A stretch of 64,000 bases of DNA from Sphingobacterium tabacisoli (GCF_017908035.1 NZ_JAEQMU010000004.1:62001-126000), one strand, 5' to 3'; numbered from the stretch's first letter, positions 1 to 9,690 are shown. The notes: generated by a model not told the origin, from the sequence alone. Numbers and translations are program-made.

Positions 1-942
1 CCATGCGATATATGGTCCTACATCGACTCTCCTTTTACTAATTCCCTGCTTGTTACTTACACCTTGTTCTCCTGGGAACAACGGTAAGGTTTTATCTGCC
101 ACATGCAGTGATACTATCCCTTCTACCAGAGTAGTGTGCGTATCCCCAGGGTCATCAGGATATGCCTTCAGGTTAAACTGTGTCCCCAGCACTTCAACCT
201 GCTGAAAAGAGGTTTTCACTATAAAAGGGGCTTTCTTTCCCTTTTTAGCAACAGTAGACACCTCAAAATAAGCTTCTCCCTCCAGCTCTACCAGTCTATT
301 ATCGCCATTAAAGCGTGAAGGGTAGGTCAATTTTGAATCTGCATTCAGCCAGACTTTCGTGCCGTCCGACAGTGTGATCTGATACTGCCCTCCTTTTGGT
401 GTCGATATGGTCGCATGCACTATTTCTGAGTTATCCATTGTCTGAATTAGCGTACCATCCTCATATTGTAATTGATCGTTCAGTACAACACCATGCTGGT
501 CCTGACTCAACTCAATAACACGTCCATCCGCCAGTGTAATAGACGCCCTATTACTGCCGGGAGCCAAATCCTCTATCAGCACAATATCCAACTTATCCTG
601 CTCTAGGCTATAGTAATACAGAGTACTTAACGACAGTACAAGCACTGCTGCCACGTAAGGAATAGCCTTTCGAAACAGCATTATTTTAGACCGTTTATGG
701 ATTTTGGCAAATGTCTTATCTAACAACCGATTCCGCCGTCCCACCTTCTCCTCCTCCATAGATAGATTCAGGTAAATCGCTGTATCTTCCAATAGCGTAT
801 GGTCATCCTCTATAATCAACAGCAAACTGCGAATAGAAGGATTTTCTTCGGCTAATTCGCTGAATTTAATCAACTCTTCGGCCGTAATAGTTCCCTCTAT
901 CTTCCTCTTGATCAATCTCGCGATTTCTGAAGTATCGTACAT
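1..942 (-). CDS. FecR-family anti-sigma factor (partial, C-terminus outside window)
   Basis: Starts at the ATG complementary to 940-942 (MYDTSEIARL) and runs off the left edge after 314 codons without a stop. An N-terminal anti-sigma region precedes one membrane helix near residues 90-110 (FRKAIPYVAAVLVLSLSTL). A periplasmic FecR domain follows, with the typical motifs GTKVWLNADSKLTYP, VELEGEAYFEV and VEVLGTQFNLKAY. The last visible residues, PYIAW, match the family's YxAWK segment before the C-terminal DUF4974/STN-like part. In the family, FecR passes a signal from a TonB-dependent receptor to an ECF sigma factor. No sigma gene lies upstream: the next gene at 1095 is divergent, so the cognate sigma is elsewhere. 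A SusC partner is expected to the left of the window. The family call is certain; the target is unknown. Confidence 0.93.
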   Translation of the reverse strand, partial: MYDTSEIARLIKRKIEGTITAEELIKFSELAEENPSIRSLLLIIEDDHTLLEDTAIYLNLSMEEEKVGRRNRLLDKTFAKIHKRSKIMLFRKAIPYVAAVLVLSLSTLYYYSLEQDKLDIVLIEDLAPGSNRASITLADGRVIELSQDQHGVVLNDQLQYEDGTLIQTMDNSEIVHATISTPKGGQYQITLSDGTKVWLNADSKLTYPSRFNGDNRLVELEGEAYFEVSTVAKKGKKAPFIVKTSFQQVEVLGTQFNLKAYPDDPGDTHTTLVEGIVSLHVADKTLPLFPGEQGVSNKQGISKRRVDVGPYIAW

Positions 943-1094
943 ATTTCTTTCACCTTAATACTACCAATACAAATCAAAAGGAATAACCTTAGTAAAAAAG
1001 TGAAATAAATAGTTACAGTAGATTTTAAATCCATAAAAATTGACTATCTCACTAAAAATCAGTATACTTATAAAAAAAACCAATATACTTAGCT

Positions 1095-2126
1095 ATGAGT
1101 AACCAATATAAACCAATACAAGCTTGGAAGAGCTTTATATTTTACCCATTCGCAACATTTGTGATCATGGCCGTTTGCTCCTTCTGTGCTTATATCCCAC
1201 GATTACGTACATTGTCCGGAGAGCTTTACAATCAATTTTTAGCAGATCGTATACAGTGGGCACTACTTTCGTCAATGATGCTTCTTTTCTTCTTTACCTC
1301 AGTTGTATTTCTATTAATACCCTTATTTCATAGCCGTAGACCGCTAACCAAAATCACACTCTTCTTCTGGTCCTTCGTTCCTTATTTTTTGTATACCGCT
1401 ATTTTTGGATATTTATTTTACGACGACCAAAACATTGATCTAGACAAAGTAGTTCCCTACCGTTCCCCTTATTCTCTAAACAAAGAACCTTTCTCTGCTT
1501 TAGAAATCGAGTTGACAAAATTGCATCATCAGGGAGATCTAAGCTACTACCTTTACGCCATATCAATTGGTTTTTTGATATTGGCATTGTACAAAGGTCA
1601 TCGAAAGCATTTTTTGACTATGGTACTGTATATCGCCGATAGACCGAGCTCCTATCCACAAGAGACTACAGCAGCTGTTGATAACAGTGAAGACCTGCTT
1701 CATAAAGCAGAAAAACTAGCTAATACTTTTTCAAAACCACCATCCAAAGCCCCCCCTAAAGCCGAGATCGATATCGAAATGTATGCATTCATCTATGGAA
1801 AGGGATTCGACTACGTTATTATCAACCAAGGCTTTACTGTACCGATGGAATTCGATGATAAGGAGACCCCAGAAAATTTTTACGATGGTATATTCCTGCA
1901 CATCAATGACCTCCTTTATATCCGATATGACCATATTATGTTAATAGATGTAAAAAAGAAGATTATCATTATATCTCCCTTGCTTCAGAAGGTATTTGAC
2001 CAGATCAACAAGGAAAGTGTCAAGAAAAAACTCTTATCGTATAGAGCTATCGGCCAGCCTAAAGGGTACTACAGTATTGCTCCACATTTGGTCCTCAAAC
2101 TAAAAAAGAAATTCAATATGGAATAA
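1095..2126 (+). CDS. Multi-pass membrane protein with possible LytTR-like cytoplasmic tail
   Basis: 343 residues, not recognised with confidence. Four hydrophobic segments are visible, at about residues 12-35, 55-78, 88-108 and 150-168. They are followed by a Pro/Lys-rich linker around 205-222 and a soluble C-terminal domain. That tail contains FLHINDLLYIRYDHIMLID followed by a beta-rich stretch and a short helix. This resembles the 'I-x-Y-I-E' opening of LytTR DNA-binding domains, but the later conserved His/Asn part (HRSYIVN) is replaced by an unrelated-looking GQPKGYYSI segment. A degenerate LytTR regulator or an unrelated membrane sensor is therefore possible. It is divergent from the FecR gene (152-bp gap) and convergent with the esterase gene, so it appears monocistronic. 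Start chosen at the first ATG, in an A-rich leader typical of the phylum. Confidence 0.7.
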   Translation: MSNQYKPIQAWKSFIFYPFATFVIMAVCSFCAYIPRLRTLSGELYNQFLADRIQWALLSSMMLLFFFTSVVFLLIPLFHSRRPLTKITLFFWSFVPYFLYTAIFGYLFYDDQNIDLDKVVPYRSPYSLNKEPFSALEIELTKLHHQGDLSYYLYAISIGFLILALYKGHRKHFLTMVLYIADRPSSYPQETTAAVDNSEDLLHKAEKLANTFSKPPSKAPPKAEIDIEMYAFIYGKGFDYVIINQGFTVPMEFDDKETPENFYDGIFLHINDLLYIRYDHIMLIDVKKKIIIISPLLQKVFDQINKESVKKKLLSYRAIGQPKGYYSIAPHLVLKLKKKFNME

Positions 2127-2219
2127 TCCTGCATTGCGCGAAGCCATCAGCAGAAATCAACGGTATTATCTGTCGGACAAGGGAACAAATTGGATTAAAG
2201 AAAAACAAAATCAGATAAA

Positions 2220-3122
2220 CTAATCTGTCAGTAGTTTAAATAACCAATTTGTACAACGTCCAAACCATTCCTCAAAACTCGGGTTTGTCAGAAATCCATG
2301 TTCACCATCTGCGTACAAATGCATTTCTGTAGAAACCCTTTGTTTCTGCAAAGCTTGATAAAAGACAATCGAATTGTTAACAGAAACCACGCTATCTCTA
2401 GTAGAATGCACCAGAAAAACTGGAGGGGTATCAGTATCTACATGCAGTTCATTAGAATAAAATTCAATTTTATCAACTGCTGGAGTTGAACCTAAGAGAT
2501 TCTTTCTGGACCCTAAATGTGTAAGATCAGTGTGCATGCTAATGATCGGATTAATTAATATTGCAAAGTCAGGTCTTAATGATGTTTTTGCTTCGTTGCG
2601 AACAAAAGAATGGTCGAAATGAACCGCTGCAGTAGCGGCAACATGTCCTCCCGCAGAAAATCCCATGACACCTATTTTAGTCACATCCACTCCCCAACCG
2701 GTAGCATGCTCTCTAACCAGTTTTATTGCCATCTGAACATCCTGCAGTGGACCTATTGATGGATCTTGCAATATTCGTTCATCAGGGATCCGATATCGCA
2801 GCACAAATGCAGTTACTCCGAGTTTATTAAAAGCCTTCGCAATGTGTGCCCCCTCCCTTTTGGTAAGCAGTAAATGGTATCCTCCTCCAGGACAAATAAT
2901 CACTCCCACACCATTCTGTTTATTTTTATCCGGCAAAAAAACGGTCAAACTCGGTTCCGACACAAACTTAGTTATCGTATCAACACTTATATTACTAAAA
3001 TCCTGCTCTCTATTTTTACTAGGAATAGAATTAGGGATATCTCCAGAATAAAGTGGAACTCGAACCTGAGCTTGAACTCTACAAAATAGAAATGCACACA
3101 AAACAAAAAATAATAACCGCAT
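2220..3122 (-). CDS. Secreted alpha/beta-hydrolase, BD-FAE / acetyl-xylan esterase-like
   Basis: 300 residues with a cleavable signal peptide (MRLLFFVLCAFLFCRVQAQ). The fold signature is clear. The oxyanion-hole region CPGGGYHLLL lies near residues 78-87. The nucleophile elbow GFSAGGH is near residue 154. A candidate catalytic Asp is in STRDSVVSVNN (about 243) and a candidate His in DGEHGF (about 275). Members of this group remove acetyl or feruloyl groups from plant or bacterial glycans in the periplasm. It is the last gene of the rhamnosidase locus, 57 bp after the phosphodiester glycosidase stop and on the same strand, which suggests it de-esterifies the imported oligosaccharide. Substrate is inferred from context only. 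Confidence 0.88.
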   Translation of the reverse strand: MRLLFFVLCAFLFCRVQAQVRVPLYSGDIPNSIPSKNREQDFSNISVDTITKFVSEPSLTVFLPDKNKQNGVGVIICPGGGYHLLLTKREGAHIAKAFNKLGVTAFVLRYRIPDERILQDPSIGPLQDVQMAIKLVREHATGWGVDVTKIGVMGFSAGGHVAATAAVHFDHSFVRNEAKTSLRPDFAILINPIISMHTDLTHLGSRKNLLGSTPAVDKIEFYSNELHVDTDTPPVFLVHSTRDSVVSVNNSIVFYQALQKQRVSTEMHLYADGEHGFLTNPSFEEWFGRCTNWLFKLLTD

Positions 3123-3179
3123 AATCTAAATAGGTCACAAAATATAAAAATCGTTAAAAATATAACTTCAGCCTTTCTA

Positions 3180-4496
3180 CTAATAGACTGTCACTACTGT
3201 AGCTACAGCACGTTGCTTTGCCCCATTAGGGTTAGGAGCGCTTGGCGTATCGACCTCTCCCCCTTTTATCAACGGCTTGCCATTGATAAGCATACAGCTC
3301 GACCCTCCCCCGTCAAAATGGAGCACATCATAACAACCGAGCTTGACCAATTCTCTTCCCACTTCCTCCCAGGTATATCCTCCCAATCCATCAAAGCCAT
3401 TGCCCTGATTGACATAGACAATCATTTTGTTATCACTAGTCAGCCCCACAGCGGAGCGTGGTCGATTGGCCGAACCATCTCCTGTAATAAGTTCTTGCTT
3501 CATCTTTTCAAAAGGCACAACTTTACCATCTTTAGCAGCAATAGGCCCAGCACCAGAAGCCATATAGGCATTCCAAATACGACCGTTGGCAGGGAAAGCC
3601 AGTGAGGGCTTGGACAACGGGGTCTCCCCTTCTATATTTGCGGCTGGAGCAGGATAGGCATAGGTCGGCGCATTGATGCCGTCTGTATACACCCAATTGA
3701 TTTCCAAAGCTCCATTTCTCTCCATACCGATCGCCGAGCGAGTCATATAATATGTTTTTCCAAGCCTATCTGTCGAGGTTGTATTGTGCCGTACCGTAGT
3801 CCCCTCTTGGATCAAGAGACTGACGCCATACATCCCCTGTACATCGGAATACGTAAAATAGCCCGAATTGATAAGAATAGTAGGTTTTTGCGCAGCTGGC
3901 AATTGTTCATAAAATAAGGATGGCGTCTTGACTCCAGAGGCTCCCCCAATGACGTTGAACTTATAATCCTTGGCAAGATCTACCAGTGCAAAATAAGCAA
4001 TCCCTGCCTTTCCCTGCATGCTGATATTCTTGAATAATTTGATGTGCGTAGGCAGCTCACCAAATGATGTATCTTCGGTCCAACCGCTATAATCTGCAGC
4101 CTTGGCCTCGCCCGTAATCGTATATATCTGTTGATGGGTATTATTATTGATATTTAATGAATACGGAGCCAATAAATCAAACGTAGACTGTGCTGTATTG
4201 AGCCGGACTTTGCCGGCCAGCTCAAAATCCAAACTCATTTTTTTGAGCTGTACCGGATGGGCAAAACTGATGACAATCTTCTTATTGACATCATCGATTT
4301 TGACGGTAGCATCGGGATGGTTTTTCACCTTTACATTGATAAAAGGCTTGTCTACCGGAACCCCCTTATTTTTGGTCGTAGTAGGAGTGGTTTCCTCTCC
4401 CGTTTTGGACTTGCTGCATGAAACAGCAAGTAAAACTGCGGATAATAAAAACAGTTTAATCACAACATTTCTTTTCATTTTCATACAATTTGACAA
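3180..4496 (-). CDS. Phosphodiester glycosidase (NAGPA/DUF2233-like) lipoprotein
   Basis: 438 residues. A lipobox follows the hydrophobic signal (LFLLSAVLLAVSCSKS), so the protein should be lipid-anchored. Residues about 50-140 form a beta-rich N-terminal module that I do not recognise firmly. The C-terminal half carries the phosphodiester-glycosidase motifs: ILINSGYFTY, RPRSAVGLTSDNK, VNQGNGFDGLGGYTW and LHFDGGGSSCMLI (about residue 395). Eukaryotic NAGPA ('uncovering enzyme') removes GlcNAc from a phosphodiester; bacterial relatives act on sugar-1-phosphodiester links in polymers. It lies directly downstream of the GH78 gene with only 3 bp between stop and start, so the two are surely co-transcribed. 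An alternative start at the internal MKMKRN or MKRN is equally good. The exact substrate is not known. Confidence 0.88.
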   Translation of the reverse strand: MSNCMKMKRNVVIKLFLLSAVLLAVSCSKSKTGEETTPTTTKNKGVPVDKPFINVKVKNHPDATVKIDDVNKKIVISFAHPVQLKKMSLDFELAGKVRLNTAQSTFDLLAPYSLNINNNTHQQIYTITGEAKAADYSGWTEDTSFGELPTHIKLFKNISMQGKAGIAYFALVDLAKDYKFNVIGGASGVKTPSLFYEQLPAAQKPTILINSGYFTYSDVQGMYGVSLLIQEGTTVRHNTTSTDRLGKTYYMTRSAIGMERNGALEINWVYTDGINAPTYAYPAPAANIEGETPLSKPSLAFPANGRIWNAYMASGAGPIAAKDGKVVPFEKMKQELITGDGSANRPRSAVGLTSDNKMIVYVNQGNGFDGLGGYTWEEVGRELVKLGCYDVLHFDGGGSSCMLINGKPLIKGGEVDTPSAPNPNGAKQRAVATVVTVY

Positions 4497-4499
4497 TCA

Positions 4500-7277
4500 T
4501 TAATCTATGTTTTTAAAAATGTATTCTCCAGGTTCTAAGACCATGATACTATATTCCGCTTGCGCCGGAAGGGTACGTACTTTTGCTTTTTGCTGTAAAA
4601 CTAAGGTACCGTCCTCTTTGGGTATCTTGAGCAATGCTGTGGTGTTGGGAGGCACAGCGATATCGAGCGTAAGATTTCCGTCTTGCCGTGTCCAATAGCT
4701 CTTGATGTGCCCCATAGGAGATATAAACTCAGTCTTTGCCCACGCTATATCGGTATCTGTCGCTTTTGGAATCTGTATATCAAAAGTCTTATACCCAGGT
4801 GATGAAGACTTAATTCCGGATAGACCATCTATATACCAAGCTCCAGGATAGAGAAATGAACTGTGCAATAAGGAATGTCCCCGAAGATCTTTTTCCCACA
4901 TTTCCCAAATGGTCGTAGCATCATTGTCACGCATATAGCCCCAACTCGGATAAGCAGTCTGCTTCAGCATACTGTATATCAAATCATTCCGATGTATCGA
5001 ACGCAAATACTTAAACAATAGGGCTCCACCTGTAATACCGGCATGAATATGTCCCTTCCTTTTGACCAGGATTTCATATTCCAGTTGCTGCTGTACCTTT
5101 TTGATATCTTCTGCAGGCACTACTTCGGCCAAGAGTGCCAGGGATTGATTGGACATAGAACCGTCGGCATAGCTATAGTTCTTGTAAAAACGAGCGTTAA
5201 TCGCTATTGAACTCTTTTCCGCTTGAGCCTGCCATATTGCGGCCTGTTCTTCCTTTCCGATTTCCCGGGCTATCAAGGCTGCTGTACGAAGATTATAAAC
5301 ACGATACAGGTTATTGAAACATATATTCTCTGGTTTTTTATTGTTCATACCTTCAGCGGTGGCGTTAGGCCATAGCCAATCTCCCAAGAAATCCCAGTCA
5401 CCGCCATAGGGTTTTAAGAGATCATCCTGCACATGTCCCTCCAAAAAATTCAACCAACCTTTGATCAGATCAAAATTGTCCTCTAATATTTGCTTATCGC
5501 CATACTGCTGATAATAGCTCCAAGGAAGGGTAACCACAATCCCACCCCAAGCCGGGCCTCCTCCTCCCCAATACGTGGGAGCTGTATGTGGAAGTATCCC
5601 CGTATTGAAGACCCGACCACTGCTCGTTTTCTTTCTTGCCCATTGAGGATCATTCATATTCCCGACCATGGGTTCGGTGCCCTGTACATCCTGCCAATCT
5701 TCCATCCACTTCGCATAAAAGGACGCCATCTTGTAGTTCAGCATTCCAGTCTCGGTGGTAGCATGTGCATCTCCTCCGTAGCCCATCCGTTCGCGCTGTG
5801 GACAGTCTACGATCATCCCACCTAACGATAGATTATCAAAGGTCCAAAGGGTACGATCATATATCCAATTCTGAAGACTGTCTGAGCATACAAAAGAACT
5901 AGCCGGAGCATATCCTGTACGGATAGCCCATCCTTTAATATCTTGAAGGCTGGGTTTCGACTCGGCGCCCTTAATCGTGATCCAACGTCCGGAGCTGTAA
6001 TTGAATCTGTTTTTAAACGTCCCTGCTCCAGAAGCATCCACAATATAGGCACTCCGATTGTTAAACGTCATCTCGTCCTGCCGACGCTCGGAAAACAGAA
6101 AATCTATCCGCTTCCCAGGAGCTCCTTTGACATTGATCTGGGTCCAACCCGCAAAATTTACCCCCATATCCACACGGTAATCTCCATTGGGCAATGCCTC
6201 TATAGCGACTGGATTTATTTCTCGGAACAAGACATTCCCTTCGACCTGCTGGGCCGACAACTGCACATGAGGGTAATAGACTGTTGCACTTTTCCAGGAT
6301 CGATCATCGTAACTTGACTGGTTCCAATTCGGGACCTCGAGATTCGCATCGTACACCTCGCCACCAAAGTTGCGCGGTGACCAATTGCCCAGCAGCTTAT
6401 TGGGACTCGGATGCGTCTTCCAGCTTCCATCGGTCTTAATCACGCCGATGACCTCTCTCGAAGCATTATAAAGGCTAGCTTCTGCCCGTACCATGGCTCC
6501 CCGTGGCCTGTCATCTCGCACATAGGGCGCATAGATAGACCAACCTGCTCCTAACCAAAACGAAATCGTATTCGAACCTTTGCGTAACGCTTTACTGATA
6601 TCGTAACCGATGTAACGGGCTCTCTTACCATGATCTGTCGCCGCCGGTGCCAGTACCGGGTTCCCGATCTTCTGCCCATTGACATATAGCTCATGAAAAC
6701 CTATAGAGGCAACGAAAATACGCGCATCGGATGGTTGTTCCTCCAGATATATATTCTTGCGGAACCAAGGATCGTATACGTTATAATCGGTCTGACTGGC
6801 ATCAAAGACTTCGGATGTACCGATCCAGTCAGCAGTCCAGTCGGCATTAGAGAACAGTCCAGTCACCCATTTACCAATAGGGCTAAAATCAGACATCTTG
6901 CCCTTTTCATCCTTGACCACTACGCTCCAGTAGTACTTTCTGTCGGGATGTAACTTCTTTCCTGAATAAACGATATGCTGTGTAGCATCTGACTCAACCC
7001 ATCCGCTGTCCCATACATCGGCCCGACGTTGGCTCAAAGCGACAGAATCCTGACCCACCAAAATCCGATAGGCTGTCTGCCGCTGTCCATAACGACTTCT
7101 GTCTGTAGCACGAAGCTGCCAGCCGAGCTTAGGAGTCAAATCATCGATTCCAATGGGATCTGTCAGGTATGCACAGGTGAGTTGGTCAGGAACAATAGAT
7201 GCGACAGAATTTGCTACCGCCAAGCGAACCTGACAGCAGCAAATCATGATAAAAAGAATAATTTTAAATCTATGCAT
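4500..7277 (-). CDS. Alpha-L-rhamnosidase, glycoside hydrolase family 78
   Basis: 925 residues, a normal length for multidomain GH78. A signal peptide (MHRFKIILFIMICCCQVRLAVA) leads into an N-terminal Fn3-like domain opening with LTCAYLTDPIGIDDLTPKLGW, a hallmark of these enzymes. Jelly-roll modules follow (WIGTSEVFDA, FVASIGFHELYVNGQKIG). The (alpha/alpha)6 catalytic domain contains DCPQRERMGYGGDA near residues 487-500 and TIWEMWEK further on, carrying the family's acidic catalytic residues. A C-terminal beta-sandwich closes the protein. It releases terminal alpha-L-rhamnose, probably in the periplasm. It sits between the DUF4998 lipoprotein (12-bp gap) and the phosphodiester glycosidase (3-bp gap) in the sigma/FecR-controlled locus, and is the clearest indication that the locus handles a rhamnose-containing glycan. 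Confidence 0.96.
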   Translation of the reverse strand: MHRFKIILFIMICCCQVRLAVANSVASIVPDQLTCAYLTDPIGIDDLTPKLGWQLRATDRSRYGQRQTAYRILVGQDSVALSQRRADVWDSGWVESDATQHIVYSGKKLHPDRKYYWSVVVKDEKGKMSDFSPIGKWVTGLFSNADWTADWIGTSEVFDASQTDYNVYDPWFRKNIYLEEQPSDARIFVASIGFHELYVNGQKIGNPVLAPAATDHGKRARYIGYDISKALRKGSNTISFWLGAGWSIYAPYVRDDRPRGAMVRAEASLYNASREVIGVIKTDGSWKTHPSPNKLLGNWSPRNFGGEVYDANLEVPNWNQSSYDDRSWKSATVYYPHVQLSAQQVEGNVLFREINPVAIEALPNGDYRVDMGVNFAGWTQINVKGAPGKRIDFLFSERRQDEMTFNNRSAYIVDASGAGTFKNRFNYSSGRWITIKGAESKPSLQDIKGWAIRTGYAPASSFVCSDSLQNWIYDRTLWTFDNLSLGGMIVDCPQRERMGYGGDAHATTETGMLNYKMASFYAKWMEDWQDVQGTEPMVGNMNDPQWARKKTSSGRVFNTGILPHTAPTYWGGGGPAWGGIVVTLPWSYYQQYGDKQILEDNFDLIKGWLNFLEGHVQDDLLKPYGGDWDFLGDWLWPNATAEGMNNKKPENICFNNLYRVYNLRTAALIAREIGKEEQAAIWQAQAEKSSIAINARFYKNYSYADGSMSNQSLALLAEVVPAEDIKKVQQQLEYEILVKRKGHIHAGITGGALLFKYLRSIHRNDLIYSMLKQTAYPSWGYMRDNDATTIWEMWEKDLRGHSLLHSSFLYPGAWYIDGLSGIKSSSPGYKTFDIQIPKATDTDIAWAKTEFISPMGHIKSYWTRQDGNLTLDIAVPPNTTALLKIPKEDGTLVLQQKAKVRTLPAQAEYSIMVLEPGEYIFKNID

Positions 7278-7289
7278 TATAACTCTTGT

Positions 7290-8447
7290 TTATAGACCTA
7301 CAGCTTTCCCATAAGCCTCGACCTCAGCCAGATGGCTATATTTCTGTGGACCAGCGGTCATATAGATTCTAAAATACCGAGCAGAAATTGAGGTCTGCGG
7401 AATGAAGACCTGAGGATCATCAATATCTGCAAATGTAAAACTGCCATGATCGGTCCAATCCGTTCCATTATTGCTACTCTGAATAATAAACTTGTTAAAA
7501 TCTTCTTTATTAAACTTCCCAGGCCGCGCAGTAAGCACGATCTTCTCGATAAGAATCTTTTTCTTCATATCGTATGCCAACCAATGCGGGAAAGGCACCA
7601 TTGTCCCAGTGTGTTTGCTATGCCAGAATGTATTGACATCGCCATCTAAAGTTTTTTCGGGAGGACCACCTCCTACTGGTATCTGCGCAGTCGCTTCAAA
7701 GGAACTCGCAGTAACAGTCCATAAACGACGGTCCAAAGCCATAGTAGGTATCCTACGATCCAAAGCAACACTAAATGTATCAACACTCAATTCGTTCGGA
7801 AGAAACAGAGCTTGGTACTGATAGCCGTTGGAGAAAGTATCAAAATCATCAATAAACGTTTTCTTTTCTGTCGAAGGAATTACAACCGTTTTCTCTTTGC
7901 CCTGATTGCTACGATAGATGATACGTGTACCGATCATACCATTCTGAGTGTCGGGTGTGCCCCAATTTATAGAAAGCCCCTCATTTTCCAAGATCTTGTC
8001 TTCCACAATCACACTATTGGACAGATAAGAACTATAGACCTCGCCATAAACAATTCCCTGCACCTCAAGCGGAACCGAGCGACGCATTTCTCGATCATAG
8101 GTATGGACAATGAAGTTATAGTTTCCTTCATTAAGGGGCTGTATACTGAGCGAGGAGGAATCCTTACGTTCTGTGATATCCATCTCGACCGAATCTTTAT
8201 AATTATTCCAAAACACACGAACTTTATTCACTGCCGGATCTTTCGTATTACGCCAGCCCAAGACGACACGATTGTGTCCCGAATGCGCCACTATAGACTG
8301 TATCTTACCTGGGTATTTCGATCCATTAGGAACAACATGCTCCGCATAGATATCGTGCATATCTTTACAGCCTGATATAGCCAACGACACCAATAATAAT
8401 AGGCATCCAACTAGTTTTTGTTTCTTTTTCATCAGATAGTTTCTCAT
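7290..8447 (-). CDS. DUF4998-type lipoprotein with C-terminal discoidin-like (F5/8C) domain
   Basis: 385 residues with a lipobox (LLLLVSLAISGCKDMHD). Residues about 25-220 read as paired Fn3-like modules typical of DUF4998 (YPGKIQSIVAHSGHNRVVLGW). The last 150 residues form a galactose-binding-like fold (LDGDVNTFWHSKHTG, PHWLAYDMKKK, ARYFRIYMTAG). Such proteins accompany SusC/SusD as surface glycan-binding lipoproteins. The start codon overlaps the stop of the upstream lipoprotein gene as ATGA, which supports this start over the internal MKKKQK (8432) and implies translational coupling. The sugar bound is not visible from sequence. Confidence 0.85.
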   Translation of the reverse strand: MRNYLMKKKQKLVGCLLLLVSLAISGCKDMHDIYAEHVVPNGSKYPGKIQSIVAHSGHNRVVLGWRNTKDPAVNKVRVFWNNYKDSVEMDITERKDSSSLSIQPLNEGNYNFIVHTYDREMRRSVPLEVQGIVYGEVYSSYLSNSVIVEDKILENEGLSINWGTPDTQNGMIGTRIIYRSNQGKEKTVVIPSTEKKTFIDDFDTFSNGYQYQALFLPNELSVDTFSVALDRRIPTMALDRRLWTVTASSFEATAQIPVGGGPPEKTLDGDVNTFWHSKHTGTMVPFPHWLAYDMKKKILIEKIVLTARPGKFNKEDFNKFIIQSSNNGTDWTDHGSFTFADIDDPQVFIPQTSISARYFRIYMTAGPQKYSHLAEVEAYGKAVGL

Positions 8448-9664
8448 TTTGTTGATTGTCCAAATAATGATATCTCCGCGATAATAACCTGTCCCCTTTC
8501 AGATGGCCCATTATAGGTCTCTAGCGTTCTGAATCGTATAAAACGGACCGGAACCCATGGGTTAGGAATTTCATCCGTAGGCACCAACTCAAAATTCTCC
8601 CCCTGCACGTTAGCATAATTGCGATCTTCTGCAGTAATAGCACCAGGGCCTGAGGGTTTCACGGACTCAAACCGACCTAGCAATACCCAATCACCTCCGA
8701 ACAGATCATCTTTTGGATTGTTGCTATTGGATCCGTAGAGTTCAAACTTCTTGACCATACTCCCCGTGTATTCATTTTTTATCCTTTGATGGACTTTAAT
8801 ACGGCTCAATGTTGCGCTTTGCTTCAAATTGACCGTAAATGTCTGCGGCATGGGTTCTACGTGAGAATTGGCAAAAATATTACTGTTTTCCACATTTGTA
8901 ATCCCATCCCACAACCCTGTAATGGCATATCTACCGGCATTGCCTTCTGCCGGTTCGAAGCTATCCGACGGAAGATTGAATACACCATAAGGCTTGGGAA
9001 TCATGTATTCAAATAGCGGAGTCAATGTTGAGACCAGTGTGTCGGAGGTATTTCCCCAACGGTCACGAATATAGCTTCCCACTTTGATCGGCTTAGGATT
9101 AAGTCCACTATGGGAGAATACCCCTGCGCTATTTTTACTATAGAATGTCTGCAATGCAGTCCAGTCTCCGTTATTAAGCGTATCAGCAATCAGACAAAAT
9201 GCAAAATCCTTCATATAGGGGTTTTCAAAGAATAAACGCACTCCACCAAAACCTTCTGTCAATGCTAAGTCATGAAAAGCCTGTCGCACAGGAGCTTCTT
9301 CTGGAGCAACCTGAACAACCAGCGGTTCGGACGGCTTCTCATTACGCCCAACACTATACAGTCTGACAGCGTATTCGCCCTGGCGACCAAATCCATCCAA
9401 CAGTAAGGTATCGGTATACAGCGATGCCTTGGTTTCGCGAATCACACCAGGGCGGATCTCATACACTGCCTTGACGTATAAAAAGTTCTTATCATCAGGC
9501 ACATCATAGTACAGCACCGCTCCACCAGGCAGATTTTTAACGGTCACATTTTTGACTGCCTGTGGTGCCGGTAGTGTATCGTCTATATTGACAGATGGCT
9601 GTTCCTCTTTACAGGACAACAACAGCAGAAGAGGAAGTATATTAATCCAAAATAAATTTTTCAT
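8444..9664 (-). CDS. DUF4959/DUF5126/DUF5000-type surface lipoprotein
   Basis: 406 residues with a lipoprotein signal (INILPLLLLLSCKEEQ). After a short linker come an Fn3-like DUF4959 module (PAPQAVKNVTVKNLPGGAVL), a DUF5126-like middle domain and a C-terminal discoidin-like DUF5000 module (FTVNLKQSATLSRIKVHQR, VRFIRFRTLETY). Proteins of this architecture are nearly always encoded directly behind SusD and are thought to be cell-surface glycan-binding accessories. It starts 26 bp after the SusD stop and overlaps the next gene by 4 bp, so it is the third gene of a tightly coupled operon. A paralogue with the same domain order lies at 54624-55913 in the third SusCD locus. Confidence 0.85.
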   Translation of the reverse strand: MKNLFWINILPLLLLLSCKEEQPSVNIDDTLPAPQAVKNVTVKNLPGGAVLYYDVPDDKNFLYVKAVYEIRPGVIRETKASLYTDTLLLDGFGRQGEYAVRLYSVGRNEKPSEPLVVQVAPEEAPVRQAFHDLALTEGFGGVRLFFENPYMKDFAFCLIADTLNNGDWTALQTFYSKNSAGVFSHSGLNPKPIKVGSYIRDRWGNTSDTLVSTLTPLFEYMIPKPYGVFNLPSDSFEPAEGNAGRYAITGLWDGITNVENSNIFANSHVEPMPQTFTVNLKQSATLSRIKVHQRIKNEYTGSMVKKFELYGSNSNNPKDDLFGGDWVLLGRFESVKPSGPGAITAEDRNYANVQGENFELVPTDEIPNPWVPVRFIRFRTLETYNGPSERGQVIIAEISLFGQSTK

Positions 9665-9690
9665 TGTTATTTTTCTTTAAGATCCTACAG

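Noticed and set aside
3213..3605. Plus-strand open frame opposite the phosphodiester glycosidase gene
   Set aside because: It is the antisense shadow of a clearly coding minus-strand gene with no signals of its own.
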